From Trichoplax adhaerens (lineage: Eukaryota > Placozoa > Uniplacotomia > Trichoplacea > Trichoplacidae), in assembly GCF_000150275.1 (NCBI RefSeq), contig NW_002060943.1, positions 4,732,008-4,796,007 of the forward strand: DNA of 64,000 nucleotides, in the 5' to 3' direction. The notes beneath the pieces were generated by a model, which was not told where the DNA came from, made no database searches, and saw only the letters and a list, made by a program, of their open reading frames with translations. How positions within the stretch are numbered: position 1 is the first letter of the stretch; each line of letters opens with the position of its first letter. Below are positions 47,816 through 62,611 of this stretch, one piece after another. A program made the translations under genes and the position numbers.

Positions 47816-50584
47816 TTTTCGAATTTTTTTAAATTAAAAGTACCTTCAAGTACGCGTAGTAATATACCGTAATATACACATACTGAAATTTATATTATAC
47901 TTAGTAAACAAGTAACCGATGTATTGGATAGTTATAATAATATATCTACGCAAACTATTGTGAAAGGGATCAAGCTACTTTACATTAATATTTTTAATGA
48001 CTACTAGATAGCCAACATACTTAAAAATTCAACTGCTAGCTCTGCCTACATGTATGAATGTAGAGGAGTGAAGGATCAATAGGCTACGAAAATAATATTA
48101 AACCTCCAAAATTTCATTGTAAACAACTTGTGCAGCGGCTGCATGAAATGGAAGTCATAAAATTGATTTTATTGTCCTTTAATGGTAGATTTTTGCCGTG
48201 ATTGATATTATTTAATGTGGTAGAGAAAAGTTAAGATTGGGACCATCCAACTAAGCCTAATTAGTCTATCACAGGTGTTCATCGATTTCAAACTTTTAAA
48301 GTATTCTCTTATAAAAAAATTTTATATTGTAATTTGGTAAGAACATTGCATTCAGTAATTAGTGACCTTAGCAGAAGCAACAAGACTAAATTGCAAAAGT
48401 GAGAACTATCTCATCCTGCAAAACTTACTGTTTATAATCGTTTAATTAAGAGAATACAATGTGGCCGAAGTTTTAAGACATATTTGATGATTTTATTATG
48501 TAACTAAAATGTCACAGAACGGCTTTTAACCATATGAACTGCGTTGAGCAAGCAAAATAGGAGATATGAAATCCATGAGGTCATTTTTTGGCGATTTTAA
48601 CTGCACGAGTAGCAATATGATAGTATTTTTATTTTCCTGTGCTATCAAAAGAAACAAGCAGTGATAAACTGTAACTCACGTAGATTTAATAGCTGCCCCC
48701 GAACTAGCACTGTCTATCTAAATGCGATAACGGCAATACTTAGAAATTGGGCATTAACTTTTTCACGAAATTATTTATATTTTATTGACTTATCAAATAC
48801 TAAACTACTAAAATTTGCTATAAAATTTAAAATATCGCGTCAATATTAATTCTGTCGACCCAAAATTCGACGGATCTTGGCATTGGCTGCAAGCAGCTTA
48901 TTATTTAATTTCATTTCATTAACTCCCTAGTAAGTATAAATAGTTAATATAGCTTCCATTCCGTCTGATATTTATACTTTATTGTGACATTCATCACTCC
49001 TGTATTCTAAATTTCATTATTTACGTCATTGACAAAGATATGGTTTGCTGACGGACATCTACTGAAATTAAGTGGCACACGAACAGAAAAATTTTAATTT
49101 GATGGTGAATTTAATCAATGCGTTGTGCGTTACTCCTTTTGCTACTGTGATATGAAGTCTTTATTTAACAAAAATTATCCAATCATAAAAGACGTTAATA
49201 GCTGAGATAGGTTGATAATTAGTTGTAATTTTTCCTGACTACATGTTCTGTATCATTCTCGCAGATATTTATAGGATAATATCTATAAATAAAATATATA
49301 TCGACCAACAACAATATTTTCATAATTGTTGCAGAGGATGGAATCGCCGCAATTTGATTGCAAGTAAAATATCGAAAGTAGTCCAAGGTTTCTGTTAGAA
49401 ATTGTTTTGATAATTGATTTCAACTATCAATAACGAAATAACATCTTCGCAACGTCAGCTAGTAAAGTATACTATAGCTTTTATCGGGTGTATATTGTTA
49501 GTAGAAGCTAGCTATAGGAGATTCACTTTCTTGCCTGGTGAAGGTAACGAAAATTAACGAATTGCCTGTACCCTGCAGAATATCTTTTGATATTACTTAC
49601 GAGTAATAATATCCCATAATAATGCTGATAATATCATCGATCGATGATTACTTCTTCTGTTAGATTGCAAATCATGAAGACTTTGGCGCGAGTTGGCAGA
49701 GTAAATCATTCGAATTTTAGTGAAATCTCTTCAAGTACTATAAGTAATGTAAATTAATTGTGTTAAAACAGAAACTAGAGTCATAGTAATATGCTTAGGT
49801 CAGGCACTTATTGAACGTTATACGGTATACTGTTGTTGATAAACTAACAGATAATTCTTCTTATTGGCATAGCTATTTTTGCAAATTCGAACTGAATAAA
49901 ACATGCGCACTCAGACACTCAATGCCATTGATTAAACACCATTTAGTGCTTGATGGAAGGCTTAAGTATCCTGCTTTCAAGGGATAAATAGACCAGATGG
50001 TCCTAAAAGATATATCGAGTATAGTTGTACAAACTAGTAAGAAAGTACATACGCTTACATAATCGTGCCTCAATCACTTGTTCTTTTAAATGTTTTTTCC
50101 TCAAGTTAGCTCAGACCTTTGGTCCCATCAATTTGAATTTTAAAGAAATCGTTGTATATCTATCGCACTGAATCAGGAAGTAGAATGGTAACCAGTCTAC
50201 ATTAATAAATAAATGAAACAACCATGAATCGTCTTATCAAGCCTTTTAACTGTCAATATTAATTGCAAATAGTTATTGTAGTCGAACACCTTTATGAAAA
50301 CACTAACATAAGAGCTTATTCATGCAATTCTAGTATACTTTCATGGACCAAGAGTATAAGCAACTGCTGTTTCTATCGATAGTAATTCCATTTTTCTTTA
50401 TGTTAGCTTATAGAATTACTGTTTGCTTGCTAATATTATATATGAAAGTACGCATTACTTAATGTGAGAGCAATATAAAGGAAGACAACTTTAACAGATC
50501 TTGAACACAATAAGTACTATTTTGAACTACTGTAATTTTCAGGGAAACGTGTATCATTTCCTAGCCCTAAGCAATTAAAGATTC

Positions 50585-50617
50585 AACTTGTAAGCTTCCT
50601 TCGTAAGCTTACAAGTT
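50585..50617. repeat. Perfect 13-bp inverted repeat
   Basis: Arms AACTTGTAAGCTT and AAGCTTACAAGTT surround a 7-base loop, CCTTCGT. No neighbouring gene gives it a role. Confidence 0.85.
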
Positions 50618-53600
50618 TACAGTAATAAAGTTTTAAAAATACCCAAATTTTCCATACCAACCAATACAGCGAATGATGCCGCCTCAATCAATCAAACTAT
50701 CAAAAACTAGAATTAAATATAAAATTCACAGAATCGGAATATTATGCCTTCTCCAGTACTTCTTTATAGCTTACCTCACTTCTCCAATAATTTGCTAAAC
50801 TATCGAACTACACCACTTTATATAAGCTTTTCAGAGCCTATGTGGAGTCATTAACTACAGAATTATAATTTTAAGCTGCTCTAAAAATCCAAGTTATATT
50901 ATTGGCAATTTATCATACGAAATCGGATAAATTTTGCTCTATGATTCCTATGATTACTATTAATTAACTTTAAGCTACTTTAATCTGGTACTAATTTCAA
51001 AACTAATAAATTTTTTCAGTACTCCCATCATAAAAAGCATTCAAATTATGGAGAATTCTCAAAATCAGCCTTCATTGGATAGGAGTATAAGTAATGTAGA
51101 TATGGCGTACTGCATTTATCTCGCAAATCTTTATCTTTTAAGGGTACGAATAACTTACCTATTCAACATCCGCTCTAGCCACTAAATTATTCTCGATGAT
51201 ATTTTCAAACGAAGTATATTAGTTTGTATCCGTTGATTCCGATACTAAGAGCTCATCTACTAGATTCGATTTCCTTAAAGAGCCATAGAAAGGTTTTATC
51301 AACTGTCATTCTTATCTCGTTAATTACTACAACTTCCTGCTGACGCTTATAAATATAACTTACTTCCAGTTATTTATTGGCGAAGCTAATGCTAAACAAG
51401 GCATAACAGTGACCCATTTCCAAGAAATTATTATTTCAAATGAACACATTGGCAAGTCAACAGCTACTTTACTTTAATTCATTTTCGTTGATTCTTATAT
51501 CATGACGTTCAGGAATCGATCATTGTCACCTCTTTGACTATTTAAAGTTATTGTTACTTATGTTGTTTTAACACCTAACAATAATTTACACAGATAGTCA
51601 GCAGCCTTGAATCTCTTAACGTACATTTATTCTTCGAATATTATAAGTTAGCTATAAATTATCCGTCACTTTCGCTTATATGAATAAACTTTCTCTTAGC
51701 TGTTGTCATAGTAGAATTCGGACCACCTATTCCAACTCAGGGCTGTTTTATAATTTTACATTGATTTTAAGTTTCCAATTAGCATAATAGCATTGATATA
51801 AAGCTTGGGACTAACCATAATTCTAGGAATAATTATTGGCTTATGGTTACAAAAATTAGGTTAATAATATTTTCATGTTATAAGTAAAATAATTTAATAT
51901 GAATACTCAGTGTTTTGTTACAATGTTTTTGAATGCACACCACAACAGTGACTCAGGACAATACTGAATATCATTTCTATTTCTAAGCTTACTTTGAATG
52001 AGCCACACTTATCCAAAATGAATATCACTATTTCTTAATAATTTATAAAAATAGTTTTACAAAGATATTTATACTCTTTCAAACATAGTCTCTTTGGTTA
52101 AATCAGATAATTTACATGGCAATTTTTTTATCTTTGGATGGTTTTAAACATCGAGTTGTTGTCAAATGAAATTATAAAAGTTTAAAAAATAGCATCTAGG
52201 TCATATTAAGAATCTACTGCCCAAACTTTCCTGTGACAAGGGCTATATCCTATTCAAAACAGTTTAATACTTGATATAGAGCGACCGGTGTTATATTCCA
52301 TAGTAAGTGAAAAATCAGATATAATAGCAGGATTAAAATCAAAATAAACTACCTATGCAACATAATTAATATAATATTGCATTCAATCAAAACTGAAGAC
52401 ATTTTCTAGCTTATAATAGCGGTGGATCAGCCAAAAGGATAAAGACTAACACCGTTATAAAATATTAGAACAATGCAGTAAGCCCTATAATAAACTGCCC
52501 TTTTCGCTATTTTGATAGTTAAAATTTTTATAGGAAACTGTATAATTAGTTTAAAAAATGACTGCATCTCCACAAAAAAATTGGAGCAACAAGCACTATA
52601 ATGAACTGCTCTATATGTTTAAAACTGTTAATCTTGTAAGAATTGACAACCGTTAAAGTTTTCCCTCTCTGCCAAGTTCCTTTACTTTTAAAGAGTTATA
52701 GATAGATAAGCATCGAACTTTTCTAGTATTGGTCTAGAACTGATAAATTTCATTGATAATAGTATACTGTAAGCTTACATCCAATATAGATTAGTTGGGA
52801 AGCGTTTGCCAAAAACTAATATATCTATCTATGCTCATGTAATCGCTCGCTATTATTTGAAAACTTTATTCAGTGCAATAATATTTATTGAGATTACAAT
52901 CATCTATAATGCGCCTATAAATTATAACGGACATCCATACAGTGATTAAATATTGAATGATTTGATGTACAATCCTTGAATTATTTAATATAGAGAGATA
53001 GCTATATGATTTTAAAATAAAATAATTGTTCTACCAGTGCAGATTGCTGCTTGGTAATATCTCAGGAAATTGTTTAAAACAATGCATTAATAATATAGAA
53101 CTTCAGTTCCTATAGCATATACGAGTACTGTAACTAATGTCTTACTATCATGAAGGTACCCTTTATATTCCAAGTTTATTTTTAAAAGATTTTGCTATTC
53201 ATTTGTTAACTGCAGGTAAGAATGAACAAATACTTTGATACTAAAAAATTAAATTCCGATAATATCTTATATTAACTCTTGGAAAATAATTTTAATATTA
53301 ATATGACTGTATTATTCGTTGTCTAGATCCTAATATCATAATTTATTTTTGTGTCTTAATCATAAAGTTGATTAAGAATAAATGCCTAGATAGATACAAA
53401 AACCGAGCTATAACTAATTTCATATGATCTACAATTAGATCTTTAGTACCTTTACTTTAGCATAGAATGACCTATAAAAAATTGCGCGACATCTTTAAGA
53501 TTTTGCTGTACATTAGTGGTTAGATATTTTATTACTCGATTGTCGACGATAGCAGATCTCTATGTAGCATCGAATAATGTATAGAATTCTCCACTTTATA

Positions 53601-56600
53601 AGGATTAAATGCGACATATTAGCTACTATTAAATAATGTTATTTTATCTTATTCTCAATTTCTTTATTTGCCTAACTGCCATTAATTAATCAATTCATTA
53701 AAACGGGCAGTAATCTGATCTGTATTTAATTTTCGATCCAATTTCCGACTACGTTAGTGCAAATGATAACCGTTAACCACTATTTAATAATATTATTTTA
53801 GTGTCACTACCAATACCATGACTAGATAGAAGGAAACAGATTTCTATCCCCGGTAGTCTGCAATTATTGTACCGTACTACCTGTATTTATTCTGATAAAA
53901 GGAGCAACTGTATTAAATACGTTAAGTAAGTTGATGCAATTTATTGTCATAGTGATCAACATTACGTTTTTTCATTGATTTTATAGATTATTTTATTGTC
54001 ATTAAACAAGCTTCAACTGCACAAAGTAAGTTAATGTTCATCTAATTTTCTAACTGTAGCGCTTTGACCGCTATAGATATTAACAATCAATGCTCTAATA
54101 AGTAATGTTACATTCTAACATTACTTTCAGATATCCGCTTCAGTGACATTAAGTAACCACTGAATTAAGTGTAGAAAAGTAAATTGGTCTAATTTTCGAT
54201 CAAACTTTTGATGGTCGTAATCGATGCCACATATTAACTTACATCAATAATATTCAAAGCTATCCTGAATTCAATCCTTTTCTTTACTATCATAAAGTTA
54301 AAAGGTCTATAGGAAATAAATCAACTTGAAATTTTTTGCTTGTGAGATCTAGCGACAATTGAAAGCTATTACAATAATCTAAATTTAAACATTTTCCTAT
54401 CATGATTTACTTGTATATCAATTATATAATCATTCCTACCGATAATAACAAAAGATAGCAATTTATGTGTGCGTATTGTTATGTATCGACGTCAAAACAT
54501 TGCATAATAGTCACTTTATACGAAACATCCTTATTCATGATCAATTTATCAATACTAAATTGCTTTTAGGCTAAAACGTATTGAACTTCTTTAACATATT
54601 TAAACCTATTTTATTTATGATTACATTTATCAATATTATTATGATCAATACTGTCAATCACAGTGTAGACATGGAATTAAAATTTCTATACAATTGTATT
54701 ATTTAAATAAAATAGTAAACTGTCAATTTTTTTATTGCATCCTTTACAGTAACTGAATCCATTATCAACAACATAACTTTCTATTTACATTATTCAAGCC
54801 CCCAAATATGCAATCATATATCAAAATTTTCAAAATATCCTCATCACCAATACTTTAAAAACTACATTGTAAGAACATCAATAGTCTTTTTAAAGAGGAG
54901 CAGCAAGCAGGAGAATAAGGTATAGATATCTACTTTAAAATTTCTTAAACTGACTTTAAATCAATCCATCCTTTTTATCTTTAAAAGTTAAAAAAGTTTA
55001 AACGCACATATATTCTGATACCATTCACGATCTGAAATGTATATATTTTAATTCTTCATTCTTATAAGTGATGAATTTTCAGTGGATTAAAAAGAGTGTT
55101 ATCCAACTAATCTAAAACTACTATGCCTATTAATCAGTTTTGATATTTCATTACAATTCCATGCCGTAGCAGGTCTGATCTATAATCTTAGATATGAATT
55201 GCAGTAACTTTCATGGCTTCTTAATAAAAATTCGATGTATTAAAGTTTTACTTAAAATGGAAATAGACCAACTAAGATAACTTTCGCTTAATCCTATTAT
55301 TCGTTCAGCTGCAACATAATTTTTTTAATACAGTTGTAACTAAAGATAACAACATGCTAAAATTCTTTTCAATTTACTCTGTGATGATTTATAAACACCT
55401 AACGCCTGTTTTAAAGAGACGTGAAAAACTGTCCCACTATATTGAAGGTATTGTTTCCAAAGCACACCCAAAAAACTCTCAGTAACGTTTTAGAAACAGT
55501 TATCAGGGTTTAGGTCAAACTTAACCCGTCATTACAGTCACCTTTAGTTTCAAATTTCTAGCAAAAGCAGAGATAAATGCTTAGTTAATCAGTCTTCGAT
55601 TTTTGCTACAACCTACATTTAACAATATTTTTCAACAAGACATCAGACGCAATAATAGTTTTACTTTAAACAGAAATCACCTGAACTGTTATTTACTATC
55701 ATCATTTTTTCGTTCATCTCAATAATCAAAAAATCAATACTGATTACAGTAAATAGTTATACTGCCTCGATCGGAAAATTCAATGTATTGAAATTCCTGT
55801 CACCTTATTACGTCGTAATTTATAAAATGATTGCCTGCTCATCAGCTGAGACATAGGAAGGCTCTGCTAAGATTTCTAATGAAATAAATTTACAGAACCA
55901 GTTTCAAAATATCATGCAAAGATATTACAGATTCTATCTACATGCCTTAAAGATAATTTCATCGCCTCATATTTCTTACAATCAGACTTATTATAATTAC
56001 ACCGAAAAGACTTATTTTAGCACTAGGTTACCTTAGACAAATATTTGAAAAACATTATCCGGCTATCAAAGTCTCTTACTGATTAGAGTAACATATATTT
56101 AGATATTGATAGTTAAACCGATCATATAGAGAGTTAACACATATAATGCAATAATCATCATTTAATATTTACATTAACTGTCGATACTAAGTGTTTGCCT
56201 GGATGATTTAAAATAGTTATTAATCAATTGATACGAACTCATAAGCCTAACAAAAACCATTTTAAAAGCCCGTATAGCAACAATTTTGCCCATTTAAATT
56301 GTAACTGTTACGCTTTCTAACGAATGTGTCTTAACTCCATTAAATCCTTTATGGAATATTATGTATGTTATATGATACGGGCATAAAATTTATTGTAGCA
56401 AAACTAATGTGCCAAAGCTGAAACTGATCCTTTCTCAAATTGATAGATGGTTATTATAGTAGCTATAAGTAAAGTATTTGGAGTGTAGCTCATATTATAA
56501 AATCATTTCTTAATAAATAAGATAGAAATGGATTAAATCATTACAGTATTCATTAACTCACGAAAGTGTAAAATGAAGTTTTTTTGTATATTAATTGAAT

Positions 56601-56637
56601 TTATAGATACTCATTCTTGATTGGTCAAATCTTTAAA

Positions 56638-59600
56638 ATGAAAATGACAAGAAATTTAAGTAATTTCAATATTTTAGCTACTTTTTGGATTAAAAAATTA
56701 TTGCTACTGTACTTAATCAACCAAATAGTCGTAGTCAATGGTAATAAACTGTGCCGAAAGTGTTGGTGTACGAATAATGCAGAGATTCATTGTCAAAATG
56801 TCCCTTTACCGTGGATTGCTCAAGCATCAAGTCAAGAGACAAAATCGCTGTAAGTTTATACTGATTCAACGTAGCGTCGCTAACCTCATCATCAACAGAC
56901 AGTATCATCATTTATTTAGATGAATTTAGATGATAAGTTCCTTCATTTCATTTGGAGTTCTGCACGAGATTATTATTATTAACGGATGATCTGCTTTATA
57001 ACGCAAGTTTTTTGATTAATAATTTGTAGTATGCTTTGATCACGACTTGATTAAAAATTATTTTATCTCACTTGATATGAACTGGCAGTCGTAACAGTAA
57101 ATATATTGTGTGCAGAATTGTCACGAATATATGATGCAAATTTTTATTTACTGCAATTGCTGTAGTCACATAATTATATTGCCTAAGGCTAATAATTAAG
57201 CTTCAATAATAGACTATGCAACTGTGTTACTCGATACGTTTAAATAATTGATCAAGCAAGCTTTATTATCGTTTTGAATAGCAGTTATAAGAATATCTTT
57301 AAATTATAGATGTTTAAATCAATAATTTACGTAATTGATGAAGTGTGATATTAGGTTGGCATTTTATTACCTTATAATTCTGTCATTGTTAGATTGTTAT
57401 GACTAAGAAACAAGCATAAGCAGGTACTTACAGTTTTATTCAAGCAGTATTCAGAGCCTAAAATTCTATCAATTTGCCCGTAAGAATAGCATTAAAATAA
57501 GTTAGTTTTCCTTGCTGAGGTTCCCTAGAGTTAGTCGGAGATCAAATAGAATAGATAGAAGAGTTTAAGATCGATTGCGAAAGTTACTTTGTGACAATGT
57601 ACAACTATAGCAATATGACGACGAAGCATCTGAATCATTCTTTGCTTATCATCGAAGTTAAATGCATCGAAACATCGTTTATCCTGAGGCTTTTTTTCCT
57701 ATTTAATCGCAATAACTGAAGTAAATATTATACAATAGCGTATCATACAAGTAGCACAAAGCACCAGAAAATTGGTCGTACTTATGTATCACCCAAATAT
57801 ACTAGTAATGTCTAAAAACATGAGACATTGAATTTTTATTCGTAATTCTATTATTTGAAACAGTTTCAATATTTTTTAGAAAATTTTATGTTACGTTTTA
57901 TGTAATCTAGCACTACATAGCGTAAAGTTGACATAAATTTATAATAATACTGTGTGACTCTGTGTATTTAAGCAGCATTAATTTTCGCAAATTTAGGAAA
58001 TAAGCGAGCAATAATTTATTCTCTTGTTTTGTACAATTGCCCACGGTTACAATGTTATTCGTAAACATCCACAAAATTAACAATCGTGCTAATAAATTTC
58101 TTGGACTGAATCAGTTGGTAATGAGTAAGCGAATCACTTTTGCAATTAGAATTTTTTGAAAGTAAAATTTTAGTTTGTTTTAGTGACATTTAGATCCGAA
58201 GCTTAATTCATGAATATTTTAGAGTAGGACTTAGAAAATAAGCCAATAAAGTCTTTGTTTATATTATCCTTAAACGTTTTTTATTATTTTTAATCTATAA
58301 AATTGTCATGATAGCGATATAAGTAACTTAGATTCATGAATGTATAATTAAGTAATATTTGAGTAGCTCTTTCTTGTCTTAACTGCTTAATGAGATCAAC
58401 TAATTAATGCAGAATGTGTCGAAATCAACATTTATGCGCTAAATAATCTTATATTTATACTGTCTCTGAGCAGCCTTCAAGTATTGAAACCTTGAACAGA
58501 AAGAATTATCCTAAAGATACACAAATCACAAATCGATTCCCTATTAATTATTAATTATTTCAATTTTATTGCCATTGCATATCTATAATTTAAATACAGT
58601 ACACTTCATTCAATTTAAATAAAATAATGTTGGAATATTTTACTAAAGACGTATATTTATCATAAGTAATTTCAAATTCTTTACATAGAAGCCTACACAT
58701 TAATAATGAACCGAGTACTTCAGACGTCAGTTATAAGTGTTGTTGCATTTTGACGTAAACTCTTGATATGTTTTTCATTCGAATAATTAATTCAATATAT
58801 GTAAAGGAGGCAGACAGAAATATTTGAAAAAATTTATACTCTACCATTACACTGTAATACATTACTTATTTACTAGAGTCATTTTCTTATATGTTTTCAG
58901 CACACTGATTATCGTCTTGTTAATTGCTTAGCTTTTTATAAAATAAATAATTAAAATATTTCCTTTGCGCTGTTCTTTCGTCATTTTTTAATAAGCAGAA
59001 TAGTTATGAACACTTATGCTCAATCTAATTATTATTCTGGAATCGATACCTTGCCTAAATATTCCTTTCAAAATTTTACCAATCTTCAGATGTTGTAAGT
59101 TACAGAAAAAATGTACTAATTAAGTTACTAAGGTTATATCGATTTCAAAACTGTAGTAATAATAGAAAGGAGAGTGGCATTTAATTATTTTGTTGACTTT
59201 TCATGTTCTCTTGATAGCAATATTAAAGTATCTGCTGTAAGCCATAACCAACTATGCACTCTTTGCAATTGATCGCTTATAGGCAAATTATTTCTGATTC
59301 CATGCAAGTTATTAATAGTAAAGCTTTTTATCGTTTGTCTCAATTACAAGAAATGTAAGTTTGATATTCAACAACAGCTATTAAGTTTTACTTTCACAAA
59401 CTAAGTTAGAGGGTATAATAGTAGTACGTAATATACCCCAGATATCGAAATGCTACAAGCAAAGGTAGAGTAAACTAGTGAATTTTATATATCATTAGTA
59501 ATGGATATGTTCCGTTCCGTAAAGATTGCTTTTTCACGAAGTTTCAATTTGGTATTATAACTCACTTGAACTATTTATTGAGTATAATATCGCAAATTAA

Positions 59601-62600
59601 GTAGTTTTGATAATTATTCAACGCACAAGCTAATCGATAAGATGATTTTCATTATTTTCAGAGCCTTAATTGATTGTATTTATTTGACTCATTTCCCGAG
59701 GTTATCTAGATTATTTAATGCCAAAAAAGTGTAAGCTCGATATTAATTGTAAATAATGCAGTAGTATCAAATCATTGTACTTTTTTCGATTATTTATTGA
59801 AGGAGGAAGAAATCTCTTCTATTTGCATGATATCCAATTATGAATTCGATATCTGTCTGCTCATCTAATTATTGCATTTACCGCAAATCGAGAAATAGCA
59901 AATATTATAAAATCTAATGCAGTTTGAATGCCCATTGATATATAGGATTATACGTCATTCTAATATTTCGAGAATACCTGAAAATGCCTTTCATGGATTG
60001 AACCAGTTACAAATCATGTAAGAGCGTGATATATAGCATCATCAACTAAACATTAATAATATCTCAAAACACCGTATTAGTTCAACATTATTTTTTTGCT
60101 CTTCTAATTATTCGCGGTTATTTTGATAAGTGATTTATCAGACAACAAGATCGTAAGCATACAGGAACATGTTTTTGCAAACGCCGGAAGTCATCTTGGC
60201 ATATCAATGTAAGAAAATACTACTCTTAAAGTAAAATGATCAGTGAATGAAATAAAGATCCTATCCAGTAATTTCATGGTCCGACAATAATTATTATAAT
60301 CAAAGGAACTTAAATATAGTTTTAAGGATTGATGATTTTTCAAATAATTTTTATTTTAATTCTATTCCGAGAAAATCTGGTTAAAAATTATATGCAGAAA
60401 TTCTGCAATTACGGTAATCTTTAAATTATCATGTAACTACGTGCAACGTATTGTGAATTATTTTTTAACAAGAGCCTCATCTTAGAACTTTTTAGCAATT
60501 GAAGAGAATTTTAATGGAGCTCGATTTTGTTTATCATTCTGGATAGAAATTTACTTGCAATTGCTAATAAAGATTTTGTATTAAATTAGATACAGAACGA
60601 GCAACTTTAGCAGTATTTATATGCTTCATTTCTAGTTCTATGCCATCGACAATGATTTCATGAATAATTCTTATATAAACTCTGAACAGATTTACGTTAT
60701 TATTTACAGAGATTTAAGCAGAAATCCATTGAATTCACTTCATTCTAATGCATTTGAACACTTCTATCCTGCTACTCCTGCTATGTTGAAGCTGTAAGTA
60801 TTCATTTGATCGAGCTGTCATCGTAAATGCATCTTAGTTAAAGCAGTCTATAGTGTTTAATTTTTAGTGAGAGGACTGTAAATAGCAACTTATCGTAGCT
60901 ACATAAAAACCATGTTTGGTAAAGGTATTAGGCGTGAATGTTTACGTATGCATCGGCCTCTAGGTATAAATTCGTTTCTAGAATTTTCCTCAAGAGTTAC
61001 TTACAATATTTGAATTGATTTATTAGATTTTACCATTCAATTTCGAAATACAAACTATTAACAAATCACTCAATGGACTTTTTATTCTTTTACAGAAATA
61101 TTTCTGGTACCTATATTACCCATTTAAACTTTCCTTCAGATGTAAATCGAGCTGATAATGGTCTAATCAGTTTGCGCTCATTAGATGCAGATTCTCGGTC
61201 TTTTATTCGTTTGCCAAAGCCATTAAAAGTGCCACTCATCCGTAATATTCAAGTCCATCATCCGTATCTTTGCTGTATATTTCAAAGTGAACTTACCAAA
61301 CTGCGTCTGCAGCACAATCAGTCTATTAATGGGACTGAGACTAGAAGTTATAGAGAATATATAGGGCTGGAAAATATGTCGAATACATTCAATGATGCAA
61401 TAACATATTCATGGCCATGGAGCGACAACCCCTGGAAACCTAACGGAAACAAGACTAATACAGATCCACCAGGCTTTTTCTTTCCGTCTATTTTACCGCC
61501 TACTTCTAAAACAGATCTAGTTAATCAAGGTGGTGGAGGTTTTGTCGGTAATAAAACTACCTTGAATAAAGATGTAATCAATTTAATCCAGTACAATCAA
61601 AATCTATCATTAATTAACTACACTGACTTAATGAATCTTGGAGGTGGTTATGGTGGTCAATCACCTGTCATTTGTAGGCCACAACCCAATGAATTTACGC
61701 CGTGTGAAAATATTTTAGGTGATTGGTATTTAAGAATACCAGAATGGTTCATGTTTATTGCAGCTACAATTGGTAACATCCTGGTTCTCATCGTTATCTA
61801 TGGAAGCCCATTAAAATTTACTATTACTAAGTTTCTTATTTGTAATTTAGCCATCGCCGATTTGTGCATGGGATTCTACTTAGGTACCATGGCGACAATC
61901 GATGCTATCTTTGCTGATAATTACGCCAACTTTGCAATTGCTTGGCAACTTAGCGCTGGTTGTAAGTTAGCAGGATTTATTGCAGTCTTTTCTACGGAAT
62001 TATCAGTTTATACCTTGCTTATGATTACCATCGAACGCTATATGGTGGTGACTAATGCAATGTATTACAAGCGCCATTTAAAATTGCGGGGTGCATGCAT
62101 AGCCATGCTGATCGGATGGATATTTGGTCTTACCTTGGCCACTCTACCACTACTCCATGTGAACAGCTATTCTAAGACATGTATTTGCCTACCATCTGAT
62201 ATCGATACGCTTGTTGGTAAATTATATATGGCCGTGATTTTAACATTAAATGGAATGGCTACCATTCTAGTTATGGGTTGCTATTTACACATCTTTTACG
62301 TTGTCCACTATTCCAATAGCGCTATTACTAGAAATACCGCAAATCGAACGGATTTAATTATTGCTCGTAGAATGTTAATATTGATTTTCGTTGATTTCTT
62401 ATGTTGGGCTCCCATCGCCGTTTTTGGCTTAAGTGCTGTTTTTGGCCTGAAATTAATTTCAGTTAGCAAGGCAAAGTTCCTTATGGTCTTTATTTTTCCG
62501 CTAAACTCCTGCATGAATCCTTTTTTATATACTTTCTTTAGCAAATCTTTTCATAAAGATTGTAAAGCGTATTGGAATTGTGTTCATAGCAAATTACGTC

Positions 62601-62611
62601 GAGATTCATAA
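56638..62611 (+). CDS. LRR-containing GPCR of the glycoprotein-hormone-receptor type (LGR)
   Basis: A multi-exon gene. Exon 1 (56638-56849) has a signal peptide and the LRRNT cysteine cluster CRKCWCTNNAEIHC. LRR exons, all phase 2: 59283-59354 and 59946-60017 (both exactly 72 nt, one 24-residue repeat), 59662-59730 (69 nt), 60131-60208 (78 nt), 60710-60793 (84 nt), and a less certain one ending at 59094 (SGIDTLPKYSFQNF). The last exon (61096-62611) carries the hinge HPYLCCIF, a Gly/Asn-rich insert, FTPCENILGDWYLR, and a rhodopsin-family 7TM: TIGN (TM1), NLAIAD (TM2), ERY (TM3), FVDFLCWAPI (TM6), NSCMNPFLY (TM7), with a tail ending SKLRRDS. The hinge and TM6/TM7 motifs are typical of LGRs, which couple to G proteins on peptide-hormone binding. 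Exon 1 to the first clear LRR spans over 2 kb, so an LRR exon may be missed. No broken codon in the recognised exons. Confidence 0.85.
57490..57596 (+). mobile_element. LTR 3' fragment in an LGR intron
   Basis: About 107 bp matching the last part of the LTR at 19093-19640 (AATAAGTTAGTTTTCCTT at the start, GTGACA at the end). The 5' remainder is absent and no TSD is seen. It lies in the large first intron of the LGR gene. Confidence 0.65.

Larger units (their letters stand above)
44657..56637. other. Twelve-kilobase gene desert
   Basis: I found no exon with recognisable protein similarity on either strand. Two ancient tandem duplications (45802-46061 and 47404-47815) and a perfect 13-bp-stem hairpin (50585-50617) are the only clear structures. 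Open frames here are short and consistent with chance. It could contain distal regulatory sequence or 5' exons of the LRR-GPCR, though that gene's ATG and signal peptide exon are at 56638. Confidence 0.5.

Noticed and set aside
58030-58130. Additional LRR exon of the LGR (HKINNRANKFLGLNQLV)
   Set aside because: Residues are LRR-like, but there is no GT donor in the phase used by the other LRR exons and no clear acceptor. It may be a decayed exon.
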